From Asterias rubens (lineage: Eukaryota; Echinodermata; Asteroidea; Forcipulatida; Asteriidae): a stretch of DNA of 64,000 bases. The notes below the pieces were generated by a model, which was not told the DNA's origin, did no database searches, and saw nothing but the letters and a program-made list of their open reading frames with translations. The DNA is taken from the NCBI RefSeq assembly GCF_902459465.1, contig NC_047078.1:5170333-5234332 (forward strand). The letters are read 5' to 3'. The translations under genes were made by a program, and so were the position numbers. Shown one piece after another: positions 1 to 11,210 of the stretch. Position 1 is the stretch's first letter. Each line of letters begins with the position of its first letter.

Positions 1-341
1 AACTGGCCTTCATTTTTTGCAAAACAGCCACAAATCAATTTAAAAGGTGTTAGTAGGATTTTAAAAATATTTGCATGGAGTAAACACGATATAGAAAGGT
101 TAAGACAATGTAAAAACCATTTAAAAGGTCATGATATCCGTTTAAGGAAGAAGAAAAAATCGATTTAAAACACGTCTTCTTTGTGTGTCTGTTTTAACTA
201 AAAGAGGCAGTTGTTTTGTGTTTACTTTTTAAGAATGTTACTGTTTGTTACCCCCAAAAACATAAAGTTTAGTTCAAAAAAATTTTCTGCGTGTATCCGT
301 TGAAACTATGGAAACCTTTATTTTGTATACCGTTTGCTTAG

Positions 342-535
342 ATGCAGAAACGGCTTACGAAGAAGTCAGGGAGATTGGCGACCATGCAACATCGACAGCC
401 GATAATCATAACGTCATAGCCCATACATATGCTGAGACGAGGCTGTCTTTGGCTGAAAGGGAAGATGAAGCCCCAAGCCATCCCCCACCGCCTCGTGGGA
501 TTTTTAACCAACCACCTCATTGGATGTGGCAATGA
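342..535 (+). CDS. Terminal (cytoplasmic-tail) exon of an Ig-receptor copy whose other exons lie left of the window
   Basis: The exon starts after a clear acceptor (TTTGCTTAG) in phase 1 and runs to TGA. It encodes about 64 residues beginning DAETAYEEV and ending HWMWQ. It is the same exon as the last exons of genes A and B, which fixes its reading frame and identity. Visible motifs are TAYEEV, which fits the ITSM pattern TxYxx[VI], a second tyrosine in HTYAET, an acidic stretch, and a PPPPRG proline run that could bind SH3 or WW domains. The exon has no stop or frameshift, so the copy may be functional, but the rest of the gene lies outside the window. It is nearly identical to the inverted copy at 13.9-14.1 kb. 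Confidence 0.75.
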
Positions 536-1490
536 GCACTACGTCAGAGGCCCTTTTCGAAACCACGGCTTCGGCTTTGGATTCGGCTCGTGCTAGCTTG
601 GCCCTGCTTTGATAATATTGTGCATGCTTGAGTATGCGCTCAGGGCTTCAGACGAGCCTAATCAGTGATTTCGAGACCTCAGATTTAGAGTTTTGAGGTT
701 TCGAAATCAACCATCTAAACAAACACAACTTCGTGTGACAAGGGTGTTTTTTCTTTCACTTTTATCTCGCAGATTCGATGACCGATCGAGCTCAAATAGT
801 GTCCACTGTCTTTAAAGACTATTGGTAATTTTCAAAGACTAGTCTTCTCACTTGGTGTATCTCAACACATGCGTAAAATAACAAACCTGTGAAAATTTGA
901 GCTCAATCGGTCGTCGAAGTTGCGAGATAATAATGAGAGAAAAACACCCTTGTCACACGAAGTTGTGCGCTTTCAGATGCTTGATTTCGAGACCCCAAAT
1001 TCTAAATCTGAGGTCTTGAAATCCAATTCGTGAAAAATTGCTTCTTTCTCGAACACTACATAACTTCAGAAGGAGCCGTTTCTCACAATGTTTTATACCA
1101 TTAACCTCTCACTATTACTCCTCACCAAGAAAGGTAACTACATTTGTTTCAATAACAGACAAATCAGACAAACAAAAATGAGAACAATACTTTATAAGGA
1201 AATTCTGTTAAATAATAGCTTTGGATTGAGATTTTCTCGACTAATTAATTAATTAAATTTTTTTATTTATTAAAAAATGTCATTGCAGCTTGCCACTGAT
1301 TTGCGACATAATGTACAATCTTTAAAAATATTGCAATAATTATTAAAAAGCTTTACAATAAAAAAATACAGAGTGAGGGTAATCAGGTAGATTTAAACAG
1401 AAGATATTCTTTGAAAATGATAGCTTTGGATTGAGATTTTGTGGACTAATAAGGTAGATTTAAACAAATGAGAGCGTTATGCACTAACAG
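536..1490. repeat. Intergenic stretch with an FB-1 fold-back MITE and part of the inverted-duplication arm
   Basis: No gene is visible here. Roughly 807-1135 is a copy of the fold-back family called FB-1 in this annotation, recognised by CACTATTGGTAATT-like ends, a central inverted GAGACCTCA/TGAGGTCTC core and the phrase CACCCTTGTCACACGAAG. Positions 1140-1490 match the reverse complement of about 13.69-13.88 kb and belong to the inverted duplication described under findings. Confidence 0.6.
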
Positions 1491-3106
1491 TTCCTTTTGT
1501 TCAGATACCAAATTGACATTTTGTAATGACTATTTAGTACATTTTTTCTCATCAAATGACACTCCTTTAGTATTTAATTTCACAGCCCTGGTCAGAGAAC
1601 ACAAGACTGGGTTGAGTTGCCTTTTTGGGTGTAGCCAGGCAACATCTTGTGTGTGGAGGGCTAAGGCTTGGCATACTCGGTTGATGATTGTATTGGTGCG
1701 CTGCATGCTAGTTACGATTTCATGTAAGTTTTCTTGATTATTTAGAGGGTATTTCTAAAGTTTCAGCATGGCCATTGTATTTAACTATTAGTTCTGTACC
1801 AGCCACAGCTTCTCTACATTTAGTTTGTCCCACAATATTCTGTTTTAATACTTGCATCTTTAGTAGAACTTTCAATGCATATTTTCTGTTGTATCTCCAC
1901 CTCGTAGTTTAAGTATTTGGTGTAAGCTTTTCAGATCAGTAATTAAATTGCTATTTTGTGGCTGGAAATGAAAGCCACCAAAAAACTGTGGTTGGTTCTG
2001 TAAGAATGCACCAAGTTCATTCATCGGTTCGCAGATCTTCTTCTAAAACAAATTAAAGTAATACATCATCTTACCAAACGAACAGATCCCAAATATTAGT
2101 TTCCTGACGCTTTCGGTTTTGGCGTTATCAGTTATCAAAGTTGTGGCCTAAAAGCCCTGGTGATCCTTATAAAATACATTCCCTGAAAACGCAAAAATAT
2201 GCGCCAAGCTCGTCCCAACGAAAGTATAAAAAAAATTTAAACCCCCAGTTGGGCTAATAAACAAAAGTAACCAAACATGTTTACGCGAACCTGTGACGAA
2301 CAGCGCCCTCCTGTGTCGTTTTCGTTGCCTCAGAACTCAATGCGCCCATGAATTAAACAAGTTCACATGGTAGAACTTGCAGCCCTAAAACAAATTTAAG
2401 TGCAAAGTGCGTTGGTTCTTGTTGGTGCAGTAGAGAGATAATAGAGGTCAAAGGTCGAATTTTACCAAATTGCGTTTTCGCATCTCCGTAACCTCGCACG
2501 CCAACATCACAAAAAATTGTTTAATGACACCCGGGTGTAGAAACAGTTTTCGTATAAAAAGAGAATCTTGGGATCTCTGCAATTTGCATGTCAAAAGACT
2601 TTGCGTAAATTTTCTTAGTATTGCCCCACTACACTAAGCCTAGACTTGGCACATTCATTCACTTTTCTCAGTTATTGTGACCTGCGCCAATAAGATCCAA
2701 TCAATGTTTTTCTTGTATTTGGTTAAGTTTAGTGTTCCTTAACAGAGTTGTAGTGAAAAATGATTGGGATCATGCTAGCGCACATATAACAAGGTCAAGA
2801 GTCATAATTCATACCCAACTACACTAACGACTATTTCGGGCGATTTGTGTCGTCAAGAAACTACGCGCGCCAATATGATCCCATTAACTATTGTCTGCAT
2901 TTTATGCTTTCAAGTCAACATTTCAAGTCAATTATTAAAAAAAAATTACATGATGCACATGTTATCCTTTTATGCATTGCTGTGGCAACCGAAACTGGAA
3001 AAGTATCCCACAATTTCAAAAGGTTGCCACACCATGAGGGGGGGGGGGGGGGGGGGGTGTCTCCAATTTTGGTCTATATAGATAGGACTTGTATCAACAA
3101 GATGGT
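1490..3106 (-). mobile_element. Unclassified ~1.6-kb element or duplicated unit, copy 1
   Basis: This block is the reverse complement of 11211-12745. Both copies end at the same short motif (GGACTTGTATCAACAA, about 3084-3099), and what follows that end differs between the copies. On the minus strand a possible spliced exon begins after an acceptor TTTGTTTTAG. Its N-terminal part is open here (six T in the run where copy 2 has seven), but a 2-bp deletion near 1915 breaks it. A second short open stretch (about 1710-1545, minus) also matches copy 2. A G run of about 17 lies at 3040-3056. I do not recognise the protein. The block directly abuts the truncated Ig1 exon at 3107. Confidence 0.5.
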
Positions 3107-3979
3107 CCCAAAAGAGACGCCACCTATTCAAAATACAAAGAAGTATAAATTTATCCAATAGTTGAACCATTCGTCAAAGACAATTCACACAAGGTTAGCA
3201 TTAGTAACTTTACTTTCGTTCGTTGAATGTTTTTTTTTGACACTGCATAAAAGTTTATTTATTTTTAGGTTGCTTTTCAAATAAAGACCAATACTAGTAT
3301 TAATGTCTTTATGCACGGTATCTCTCTGTATATTGACACTTTACGAGTTGGTCTTTTTGTCGACTTGAAACATAATTCCAACAACATTACTTTCAGAGAG
3401 TTGAGCGGGAACTACTTCTTTCAAGACTGGTGATGGCGCCCTAACATACAGCAGACGCAAGTTGATTCGAAACCGAAGGAGGCGAAGTATAATTCCAATA
3501 ACATTATTTACTTGGTTATGAGTAATGGATAGCTGTTGTTGGTGTAAACATTGTGAGAAACGGCTCCCACTGAAGTAATAGTTTTCGAGAAAGAAGTAAT
3601 TTTCCACGAATTTGATTTCGAGATTACAAAATTAGATTTTGAGGTCTCGAAATCAAGCATCTGAAAGCACACAACTTCGTGTGACAAGGGTGTTTTTTCT
3701 TTCATTATTATCTCGCAACTTTGATGACCGCTTGAGCTAAATTTTTCACAGGTTTGTTATTTCATGTCTAGATACACCAAGTAAGAAGACCGGTTTTTGA
3801 CAATTACCAATAGTGTCCATGTCTTTAAGGTAGCTTTTAAAATAAAGACTCAAACTATTAGTAATGTTTTTATGCACAACTTATCTATATATTTACGCTA
3901 TAGGCTTGACGAGTTCTTCTTTTTGTCGACTTACCTTGAAACATAATTCCGATAATTGATAAAAGACTGCGAACTCCAT
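3107..3979 (-). pseudogene. Broken Ig-receptor copy: frameshifted signal exon and truncated Ig1 exon start
   Basis: The signal-peptide exon at 3979-3935 (minus) starts MEFAVF and keeps its GTAAGT donor. Compared with the 21.7-kb copy it has 2 extra bases (45 versus 43 coding bases), which shifts the frame. Further along the minus strand, 3200-3107 matches the intron end and first bases of the Ig1 exon (GGTGGCGTCTCTTTTGGGACC). The match stops at 3106, where the 1.6-kb element begins. The body of Ig1 is missing. A second partial signal-exon remnant (GGAATTATGTTTCAAG) lies near 3365-3380 without a splice donor, and an FB-1 MITE fills about 3505-3830. Confidence 0.6.
3505..3830. repeat. FB-1 fold-back MITE
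   Basis: The copy has the family's internal GAGATT/TGAGGTCTC inverted core and the typical end ACCAATAGTGTCCATGTCTTTAA. It lies inside the intron of the broken receptor copy at 3.1-4.0 kb. Confidence 0.6.
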
Positions 3980-4149
3980 TGTGTTAAGGCGATCATCGTT
4001 ACACTAAGATGTAATGTGATAAGTTCTTCTTAAACTATGTTAAGAAACTGCAGCGAAACCTTAACTAGTACCAGTTCCATCGGCTTAGTGAGGGAATTGC
4101 TGGTCGATTGGAAACAATGTAAAGCAAGAAGTGATGAAACGTTTACTTT

Positions 4150-4365
4150 TTGCAAACATGCACACTATTTACCTTAAAAGAGAAACAACTGTCAATCTTC
4201 TTTCGTGAAGGTTGGTTCCACTATCATTTTCTTCTCTACCTATCAAACAAAACGGCTGCGAAAACAACTGCTTTCAGGCTCAAGGCTAGTAAAAGGTTTC
4301 GCTTTTCTTTATTAGAACACAGAATGCAGAAAAAAGGTTCACTCGTTTGGCAACAAAAATAAATA
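4150..4365 (-). promoter_or_regulatory. Receptor promoter-like block, copy upstream of the 3.95-kb signal exon
   Basis: Read on the minus strand, this block recurs upstream of each signal-exon copy (10.6, 22.0, 25.8 kb; degenerate at 22.7 kb; related sequence on the plus strand at 30.7 and 56.8 kb). Shared phrases are AAAGCGAAACCTTTTACT, a GATTGACAGTTGTTTCTC core and a GCATGTTTGC box closest to the gene. GAAAAGCGAAAC at about 4295-4306 resembles an interferon-stimulated response element with one extra spacer base. Promoter function is inferred from position and conservation. Confidence 0.4.
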
Positions 4366-5045
4366 ATAATAATTTGGTTACAATAATTACCGTTTACGTC
4401 ATATCATGAAATTCATGTTACTCAACCAGATCCCGTAATAACCCGTTTCTTCCTTTCACCCGCACCCTGTACTCTAGCAACACCCTTGATTCACTGGTCC
4501 ACGTCTTTTGGAACGATTTAGCGATTTAAGAAGAAAACTCTTATCACAATGAAAATAATTTGGTTACAATTACCGTCTACGTCGGTTCATGAAATTCCTG
4601 TTTGCAAAACCAGATCCCGTAACCTGTTTCTTTCATTCATCCGCACCCTGCATACTAGCTACATCATTCGATTCTTTGGTCCATGACTTTGGAACTCTAA
4701 TTCCTAGCGATTTAAGAACAATGCCGTCCGTGGGTCGATTTATAAGCTCTCATATAAAAAAAAGATCTTGCGTTCATTTAACGACTTGAGACAAGTGTAA
4801 AAAAATGTCTGCCGCGGTGATAACCTTCCGACTCTCCCCGCGATTTCCGCGATATTCTCGCGAGACTGCTGTCCCCGCGAGACTACTGCTCTCGACTACG
4901 GTCCCATTATGGGGAGTAGAAGTCGGGCAACCAGCAGTTCGCGCGCGAGCAGAGTGATCTCGCGAGAGCACCGCCACAACTCGACTATCTCACCGCGTGG
5001 GACCATTAACGACTTGTCAACAAGTCTAGTTGAAGTATCGTCCTT

Positions 5046-5481
5046 TTAAGGATTTGGGTACTTTTTCAAAATGTCCACAGATTTAAATTAAACTTACAAG
5101 GTTTGAAGATAATGATAGTAGAAAGCTTCCCTTCAAATATTACTTACTGAGGTTCTGTAGTTTTTGAGAAATGAGTAAAACAAGTCACAACATAATTTCG
5201 TCTCACATGAGACGAAAAGTATTTTAGCATGTAAAATCCCATTAACCAGTTATGGTATTATACCATACTCATAGCATAACTGGTTTATACGTTTTTAAAT
5301 GCTAAAACTGAGGCGAAAACTATTTGTTTTACTCTAGCATTTCTCAAAAACTACAGCCCCTCAGTAAGTAAAACTTCAAGGGAAGCGTTTTACTATCATA
5401 ATCTTCAAACTGTATAAGTATAATGTAAATCTGTGGGCATTGTGTTTTGTGTTAAGAAAAAAAGGTACATAGACCCTTTAA
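5046..5481. repeat. FB-2 fold-back MITE
   Basis: The ends are inverted repeats: GGGTACTTTTT, CACAGATTTA and GATAATGATAGTAGAAAGC on the left, with their complements on the right. The two arms meet in a central palindromic stretch around TATGGTATTATACCATA (about 5251-5267). Related copies lie at about 10.7-11.04, 16.14-16.37 and 50.34-50.72 kb. Confidence 0.65.
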
Positions 5482-6100
5482 GCAGAAACTTTAGGTGTAG
5501 CCGCTTATTTAGATACGGACATAGCTTTTTCTCGCCTTCACTATCTATTTACTTTTATCGTCTACAGTTAGCCTGGTACTTGAATTCTTTGTATTTTGTC
5601 GTCAGTATTTTGTAATGTTGTTGTTCGTTTTCAGGCTTGTATCTGTTTCGTCTTCGCTGTTTGTTTGTTTGTCTGTCTGTATAAAGGCTGTTGTCTACAA
5701 GCCTCGGCTTACTCTAACAACCCCATGCTCTTGCTCCTCTCTTGTACATAGTTAATTCCGAGTTACTTATTTATTATTTGCTTTCACAATAATTATATTT
5801 ATTTGTTATAGGTCTACTTATTTTGCACTTTTGATTTTGTTACCTTTCTATGTGCTGATACAATCTCATATTGTACTATTTTCTCAAAGGAGTATAGAAT
5901 AAATGTCATATTATAGATTTGACTTGAACTTTTATTATTTCGTTCAAAATTGGAAATCTGTTAACGAATGGTACTGGTGTCGTAACTTTACAGTGTGGAA
6001 ATTATTTTTTTTAGGGGAAAAACCCGAAATTAACAAACGGATTTTAAATGGTTTACTACCACTGAATCGAAACTAACCTTCATATACAAAAGTAACATTT
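5482..6100. repeat. Direct paralogous repeat with LINE-3'-end-like sequence
   Basis: About 5770-6095 matches 22335-22655 in the same orientation, including the phrase CTGATACAATCTCATATTG and an AATAAA-type tail before an AT-rich run. The sequence before it (about 5500-5770) reads like the 3' untranslated end of a CR1/L2-type LINE, which is a weak call. The repeat follows the promoter-like block in both copies, so it duplicated with the receptor genes. Confidence 0.35.
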
Positions 6101-6383
6101 TTATTTTAGGGTTTCAGTGTTTCTCCAAGGTTTGTGTTATTGAGCAACTAGGTGGTAATCTCTTACAATACAAACTTCCGTACCATTGGTTTTCCGAGTA
6201 GAAACGTAGAAACGTTTAAACACAACGGCATTGGAAGTTTCCATTATCGTAAATTTCAACCATTTTCATGCTACTTCGCTGCGCCCATAATGCATGAAAA
6301 ACAGTTTGGTTTAATACGCAAAAGACACTAAGTGACACAATGTACAATAAATATTCTGATGCATTGAATTTATTAATTATATA

Positions 6384-6920
6384 TTAATCAGACAGCATGG
6401 GTGAAGGCTTGCATGCACGGAGATGCAAGCTGAAATAACAAAGTATATTGCAAAATATAGGTCTACCTCGAAAATTACGACGGTAAGCAGGAGAGGACGT
6501 CTCAGAGCCATTTAAATCACGCCTCTTTCGTTTTCGGGTCTTGAGTTCCATCAAAGCCTCTTCTTCAGCTATCTTAACACTTTTCTGCTGCTCTGCTGAT
6601 AGGTGCACTGAGCCCCCTTTCTGAAGCTTAGACACTGTCACCCAGCCGGCCTAATTCGTCGGCGATTCTATTTTCTTTTTTCGCTCGGCAACTAACTCTT
6701 CAGCCTCCAGAAGCCCTTCTATTGCTGAATCTTGACCATCAACCCTGTTAATCAAGGCCAGCTTGGCCTTCTCTAAATCTATTTCTGTTTTTACCCGCAG
6801 AACTCGAACTGTTCGATATTCGTCGAAAACTTGGGATACGTTAGTAAATAAGAGCAAACCGAGTGAACAGCGAACCAGCACCCTTGTGCGTAAGCCTGAA
6901 GGGCGTTGGCCAGATGGCAT
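6384..6920 (-). pseudogene. Unrecognised charged coiled-coil protein fragment with one in-frame stop
   Basis: A single minus-strand frame is open for about 178 codons apart from one TAG near 6648. The protein is rich in Lys, Glu and Arg, with heptad-like stretches (DLEKAKLALINRV, ELVAERKKK, IAEEEALMELKTRKRKRR), suggesting a coiled coil and a basic nuclear-targeting patch. A GTAGAC donor-like site follows NFRG at about 6470, so this could be exon sequence of a gene or transposon. I do not recognise the family. The in-frame stop and lack of partners nearby favour a decayed fragment. Confidence 0.3.
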
Positions 6921-8199
6921 GCGTATATACCATGGTGAATCAAGCGTAACAATAAGTACAACACGTAGAAAAGGTTACGTATATAATGGAGGAATGTGTA
7001 ACACCCAAACTCAGGGTACTTGTTTTCTATCGATTGAGGGCGCTGTTCACATCGAGCAGTTGCTACGAGGGCTGATAGTCAGAGTCTTAGTTTCACGATT
7101 TTCCCAAGTAAACATCCCATTGTTCTTCGCCCAAAGTTTTTTGGATTTCCGCCGAGGTTTATTAAATGGTTTGTGCATTGATTTTCTTGCCACTAAAATT
7201 ATAAAGCTGATTGATTGATTGTGTTATATCTATGTACTGATTTTAAGCCTAAAATAGTTGTATTTTGTCATTGCGTTTAATTTGGTCGCACATGTAATTG
7301 GGGATTGTTATTCATACACGCATATTGTCGTTGGTTGATATAACACAGGTTAACGCTTAATATATTATGATTCAGTCAGTTGCTAATTGTGTTTATGTGG
7401 TAATTATAGCCCAGGGTTTATAGGTCAAAGTTTGTATAATAGATTCCCTTCAGACACATGGGTCAATGTAAACATTGCTTTATTCAGTCCTTTATTTGCA
7501 TAATTATTGGGGTAATTCTGGTTAGGTCCAATTAATTGGTACAATCACTGAGTATTTCTTGTGACATATATTTTTGTTTCTATTTTCATTGTAGTTAATC
7601 TGTGCTAATCACAATGCCTAATGAGAAGAAGAAGAGATATTAAAGAAACCAATCACAGAAGCACAGCATTTTCGTCTTTGGCTGATTCAGAATGTAGGTC
7701 CTTTTTGTGCAAAACAAAACTAAATTGTTGCAGCACTTACCCTTTCTCACTCTTACTTGTGTCTCTTTTGAATAATGGCCGATTTCTCACACCACTTCAC
7801 ACCGAACCACGGCTTCATCTGCAAGGCCTATATTCAATATTATTAGAATACAATTGTCTGGATTAAATTCCACAGTCTTGTTCTTGAACGACGCCACTCT
7901 ACCACACCGTGCAATTTCATCACCTGACATGTTTTCAACCCTATTAACTAATAACCATTTCAGTATAAAGCCATGTAGCCAATCACAGGATGGAATTAAT
8001 GTACCATTGGCATACCGAACCTTGCATTCTAATTCTACTTCTTCATCTTCAACCACTGAGACGACTGGTGGCATGTCTATCATGATGGTCCCAGAAGAAA
8101 TGGCATCTATATGCAAAATAGAAATAAATTTAAACTTATTCAATCACTGAACAACTCTTCAAAGTAATTTCACGCGAGGTTAGCATTGATAACATTTTT

Positions 8200-8460
8200 T
8201 TTTCTGCAAGTCGCCAGACACACAAGGCCTGAAGGTTGAAACAGGGTTGCCCCTTTACAGTCCATACAGATGATATGCTTGGGATCATCCATCAGAAGCC
8301 TGGCTGGTAGAGCAGAAAGCACTACCTCCCCAACTTTACAAAGCAATCATGTTTAAGTGTCATGCTTAAGGACGCAAATGTCACGACCGGGACTCGAACC
8401 AACACTCTGCTGATCAAACACCAGAGCTCCGGTGCTCTTAACCGCTATGCCATCATGACA
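8200..8460 (-). mobile_element. tRNA-derived SINE
   Basis: On the minus strand an RNA polymerase III A box (TAGCGGTTAAGAG) is followed by a B box (GGTTCGAGTCC) and a unique body running to about 8200. A second copy lies at 25340-25020 in the matching intron position of gene B, so it was inserted before the receptor copies separated. Confidence 0.65.
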
Positions 8461-8487
8461 CGCCTCTACTATCGTGTTTTAGTGTAC

Positions 8488-10206
8488 GGTTTTTTTTTTT
8501 TTTTTTTTTTCCCCTGGAGGGTGAAATTGATTCAAGTTTCTTCAATGTACAAAGCTACACAAACTACTGGTAAAACCAACTACTTATTGAACGATACTAA
8601 GAGAGAAATGGCAAATTGCAAAAACAGGAAGTTTGATGATTATGCAAGGCATTTAGTTGGTACATAGCAATACAAAAGACTCCCATTTGGTATTGAACTT
8701 ATCCAAGTTGTTATTCTTACCAAAGATCATTTTTTCTATAACAAAATAATGATTTATTTCCTTTTTGATAAGAACAAATGAGGGCTTTCTGTCGTTCATC
8801 TTCATCCGATAAATATGAAAACGGCAAAGAATGAGAATTAAATTGAGAGCAGACCATTTTCTATTAAGGACACCAAACAGCTTGGTCGTGTTGTCAAAAT
8901 TAATATCAATGTTCAGTGTATTAGTCAACCAGTGTTTTATCTGACGCCAAAAATACAGAGACACCTTGCAATTACAAAACAAGTGGACTAGTGTCTCTTC
9001 TTCCATTTTACAAAAAGTACACAGATTAGAATTCTTCCGACCAATTTTAGAAAGAAAGGAATTTACACCCAGAATTCTATGCACCAATCTAAACTGGAAC
9101 CAACGTAACTTGGTGTCACATGTACAGTTAATAGGGAAAACCAAAGAAAACGTGCCATTGAGGAATCGGAAAAATCACTACAATTTGTTCTTCCCATTTA
9201 ACAATAAACTTGTGCACAACTTTTTTGCTGGAGGTGAAAACACTGTACAGACGGGTGGAGCCCTTTATATCCATCAACAAAGTTTCAAAATTAAATGGTA
9301 AAAATGGGCGAGCAATTTCTGAGGTTTCTCCATTCAGTACATTACGGAAGGAATGTTTGATTGCATTGACCACGCCCCGTACTCATTAGTTCTGACCCTG
9401 AATTCCTTTTGAAATGCCACAAGAGAAAGAGCCACACCTTGCGAGTCAAAAATGTCACACACGAAGTTCACACCCTTTTTGGCCCAGTGTTTATAGTTAA
9501 TGTGTTTGTTACCGACCATAATATTCTGATTATGCCACAACACATTTTTCAAAGCGTCAATTTGACTGGCAGGTACATGACACTTAACAAAGGTGCACCA
9601 AGCATTAGGAACATCAATCCAAAAATGGTTTTGAGTTGCGGCCCCTTTTAAATAGATCAGCAATGCCTGGTGGCCTCCCTCGAGTGCTAGAGGATTATAA
9701 ATGTTCGAAATCTTCAAAAAAAGAGTGACCCAACCCAAGTTATTTGAATTTAGAAATTTGCGGATCCAGGTGACCTTAAGGGCTTTTATATACGAATGCA
9801 TGTCAATCATTTTAACTCCTCCATGACAATAGCCTTGAATCATCTGGTTCCTGGACACACGGTCATTCCCTTTCCATATAAAGTTATAGAACATACAGTC
9901 TAATTCTTTGATAACATTGCTAGGCGGGTTGGGGAGAGTTAAAATAAGAAAAGTAAGCTTAGATAGAGGAGCGACTTTGTTACAGTAACTCTCCCCAGCA
10001 CCGTTAGGTTACGTTTAGACCACTGCTCAATTAAACTTTTAATAGCAGAAATGACCTTGGTGTAGTTCAAATTCACCACACTAGCAAGATTAGTGTTAAA
10101 GTCTATACCAAGGGCTCTGAAAGAGTTTTCAGCCAAAACCCAGTAAACTTTGATGTGCTCACAAATCCCTTTCTTACGCTCTTTGTTGCTACCAATCCAA
10201 ACCGCA
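8488..10206 (-). mobile_element. 5'-truncated Tx1/L1-like LINE, ORF2 C-terminal part
   Basis: The insertion is flanked by 9-bp target duplications TTAGTGTAC (8479-8487 and 10207-10215), and a poly(A) tail on the minus strand lies at about 8488-8510. Open pieces encode the end of a reverse transcriptase and the region after it: SKRNLTVLGRVTV and FIWKGNDRVSRNQM, then RWFQFRLVHRILG and a Cys-His knuckle CTFCKMEEETLVHLFCNC. This order is usual for Tx1/L1-group ORF2 C-termini. Several frameshifts separate the pieces, so it is dead. The corresponding uninserted intron is present in gene B near 25345-25360. Confidence 0.75.
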
Positions 10207-10559
10207 TTAGTGTACTTTTTTGTCTTCGACACTGCATCAACATTTATTTATTTTCAGGTTGCTTCTCAAATAAAAACTAATAATATTTTTAATGTTTATC
10301 GACACTTAAGCTCGACGACTTACCTTGAAACATAATTCCAACAATTATCAAGACTGCGAATTCTCGGTAAATGCGCCTCCCATTTTTTGAATAATATTGA
10401 CACTGTGAAAACGTTGTTGGATCACAGCTCACTTTGGTATTTTGTAAAAGGTTGTTTTAATTCATGACAATCAAACACATCTCGTCTCTCAACAGTACAC
10501 TGAGAAAACACAACTGAGCAGAACTAATGGATAGAAACAAAAATTGACATCTCTTCAAG

Positions 10560-10705
10560 CCAGAAAAGGTGAAGTTCTTACATTTTGCAAACATGCGCAA
10601 AATTTACCTTATAAAAGAGTGAGTATTGGTTCCACTATCCTTTTCTTTATTACTTAACAAACAAAATGGCTACGAAAACAACTGTTTTACAGGCTTAAAG
10701 GATTT
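10560..10705 (-). promoter_or_regulatory. Receptor promoter-like block, partial copy
   Basis: This is a shortened version of the block upstream of the signal exons. It keeps the GCATGTTTGC box, the TTATAAAAGAG stretch and AAACAACTGTTTT. Everything distal, including the GAAA-rich motif, has been replaced by an FB-2 MITE that starts at about 10696. The signal exon it would serve (10.38 kb) is frameshifted. Confidence 0.35.
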
Positions 10706-11040
10706 GGGTACTTTTTGTAACACAAAACACAATGTCCACAGATTTACTTTAAACTTACACAGTTTGAAGATAATGATAGTAGAAAGCTTCCCTGGAAATA
10801 ATAGTTGCAGTGGTGCTGTAGTTTTTGAGAAATGAGTAAAACAATGTCATGAAAATACGTTTTTACAAGCTAAAATAATTTTCGTCTCATGATCACTGAG
10901 ATGAAAATTGTTTTCATTACATTGTTTTACTAATTTCTTAAAAACTACAGCACCTCTGCAAGTAATATTTTCAGGGAAGCTTTCTACCATCGTTATGTTC
11001 ATACTGTGTAAGTGGAATGTAAATCTTTGAATAGCGCGGG
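10696..11040. repeat. FB-2 fold-back MITE
   Basis: Inverted ends match the copy at 5.05-5.48 kb (GGATTTGGGTACTTTTTG, GATAATGATAGTAGAAAGC). The centre is a palindrome around CTCATGATCACTGAG. Confidence 0.6.
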
Positions 11041-11210
11041 TAAGCTTGCAAGGTGTTTCGTCATCGCAGAGGCCGATGCATGAATATTCACCCTGCTGTA
11101 ATAAAGGAACCTTTATGCACTGTCCCTAACTTAAAGGATAGAGCCCTTGTTCTTTAATAAAATTTTGAATAGGCTCCGAAGCTGGTTCCTGTCATTAAAC
11201 TAGCACCATT

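Larger units (their letters stand above)
7741..10383 (-). pseudogene. Broken Ig-receptor copy: signal exon and Ig1 exon split by a LINE
   Basis: The signal exon (10383-10324) starts MGGAF like gene B, but 11 inserted bases shift its frame; the GTAAG donor is intact. The Ig1 exon (8106-7741) has acceptor and donor at the family positions and encodes a recognisable domain: MPPVVSVVEDEEVELEC, an extra cysteine in PSCDW, a tryptophan in [16 protein letters not shown] and a final ADEAVVRC. A TGA at 7789-7787 stops it a few residues after the last cysteine. The intron holds a tRNA-derived SINE (about 8200-8460) and a Tx1-like LINE (8488-10206). No Ig2, membrane or tail exon of this copy is found further along the minus strand. 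Confidence 0.7.

Noticed and set aside
6763..7218. 151-codon plus-strand frame
   Set aside because: It overlaps the minus-strand coiled-coil frame, has no recognisable motif and runs into AT-rich sequence.
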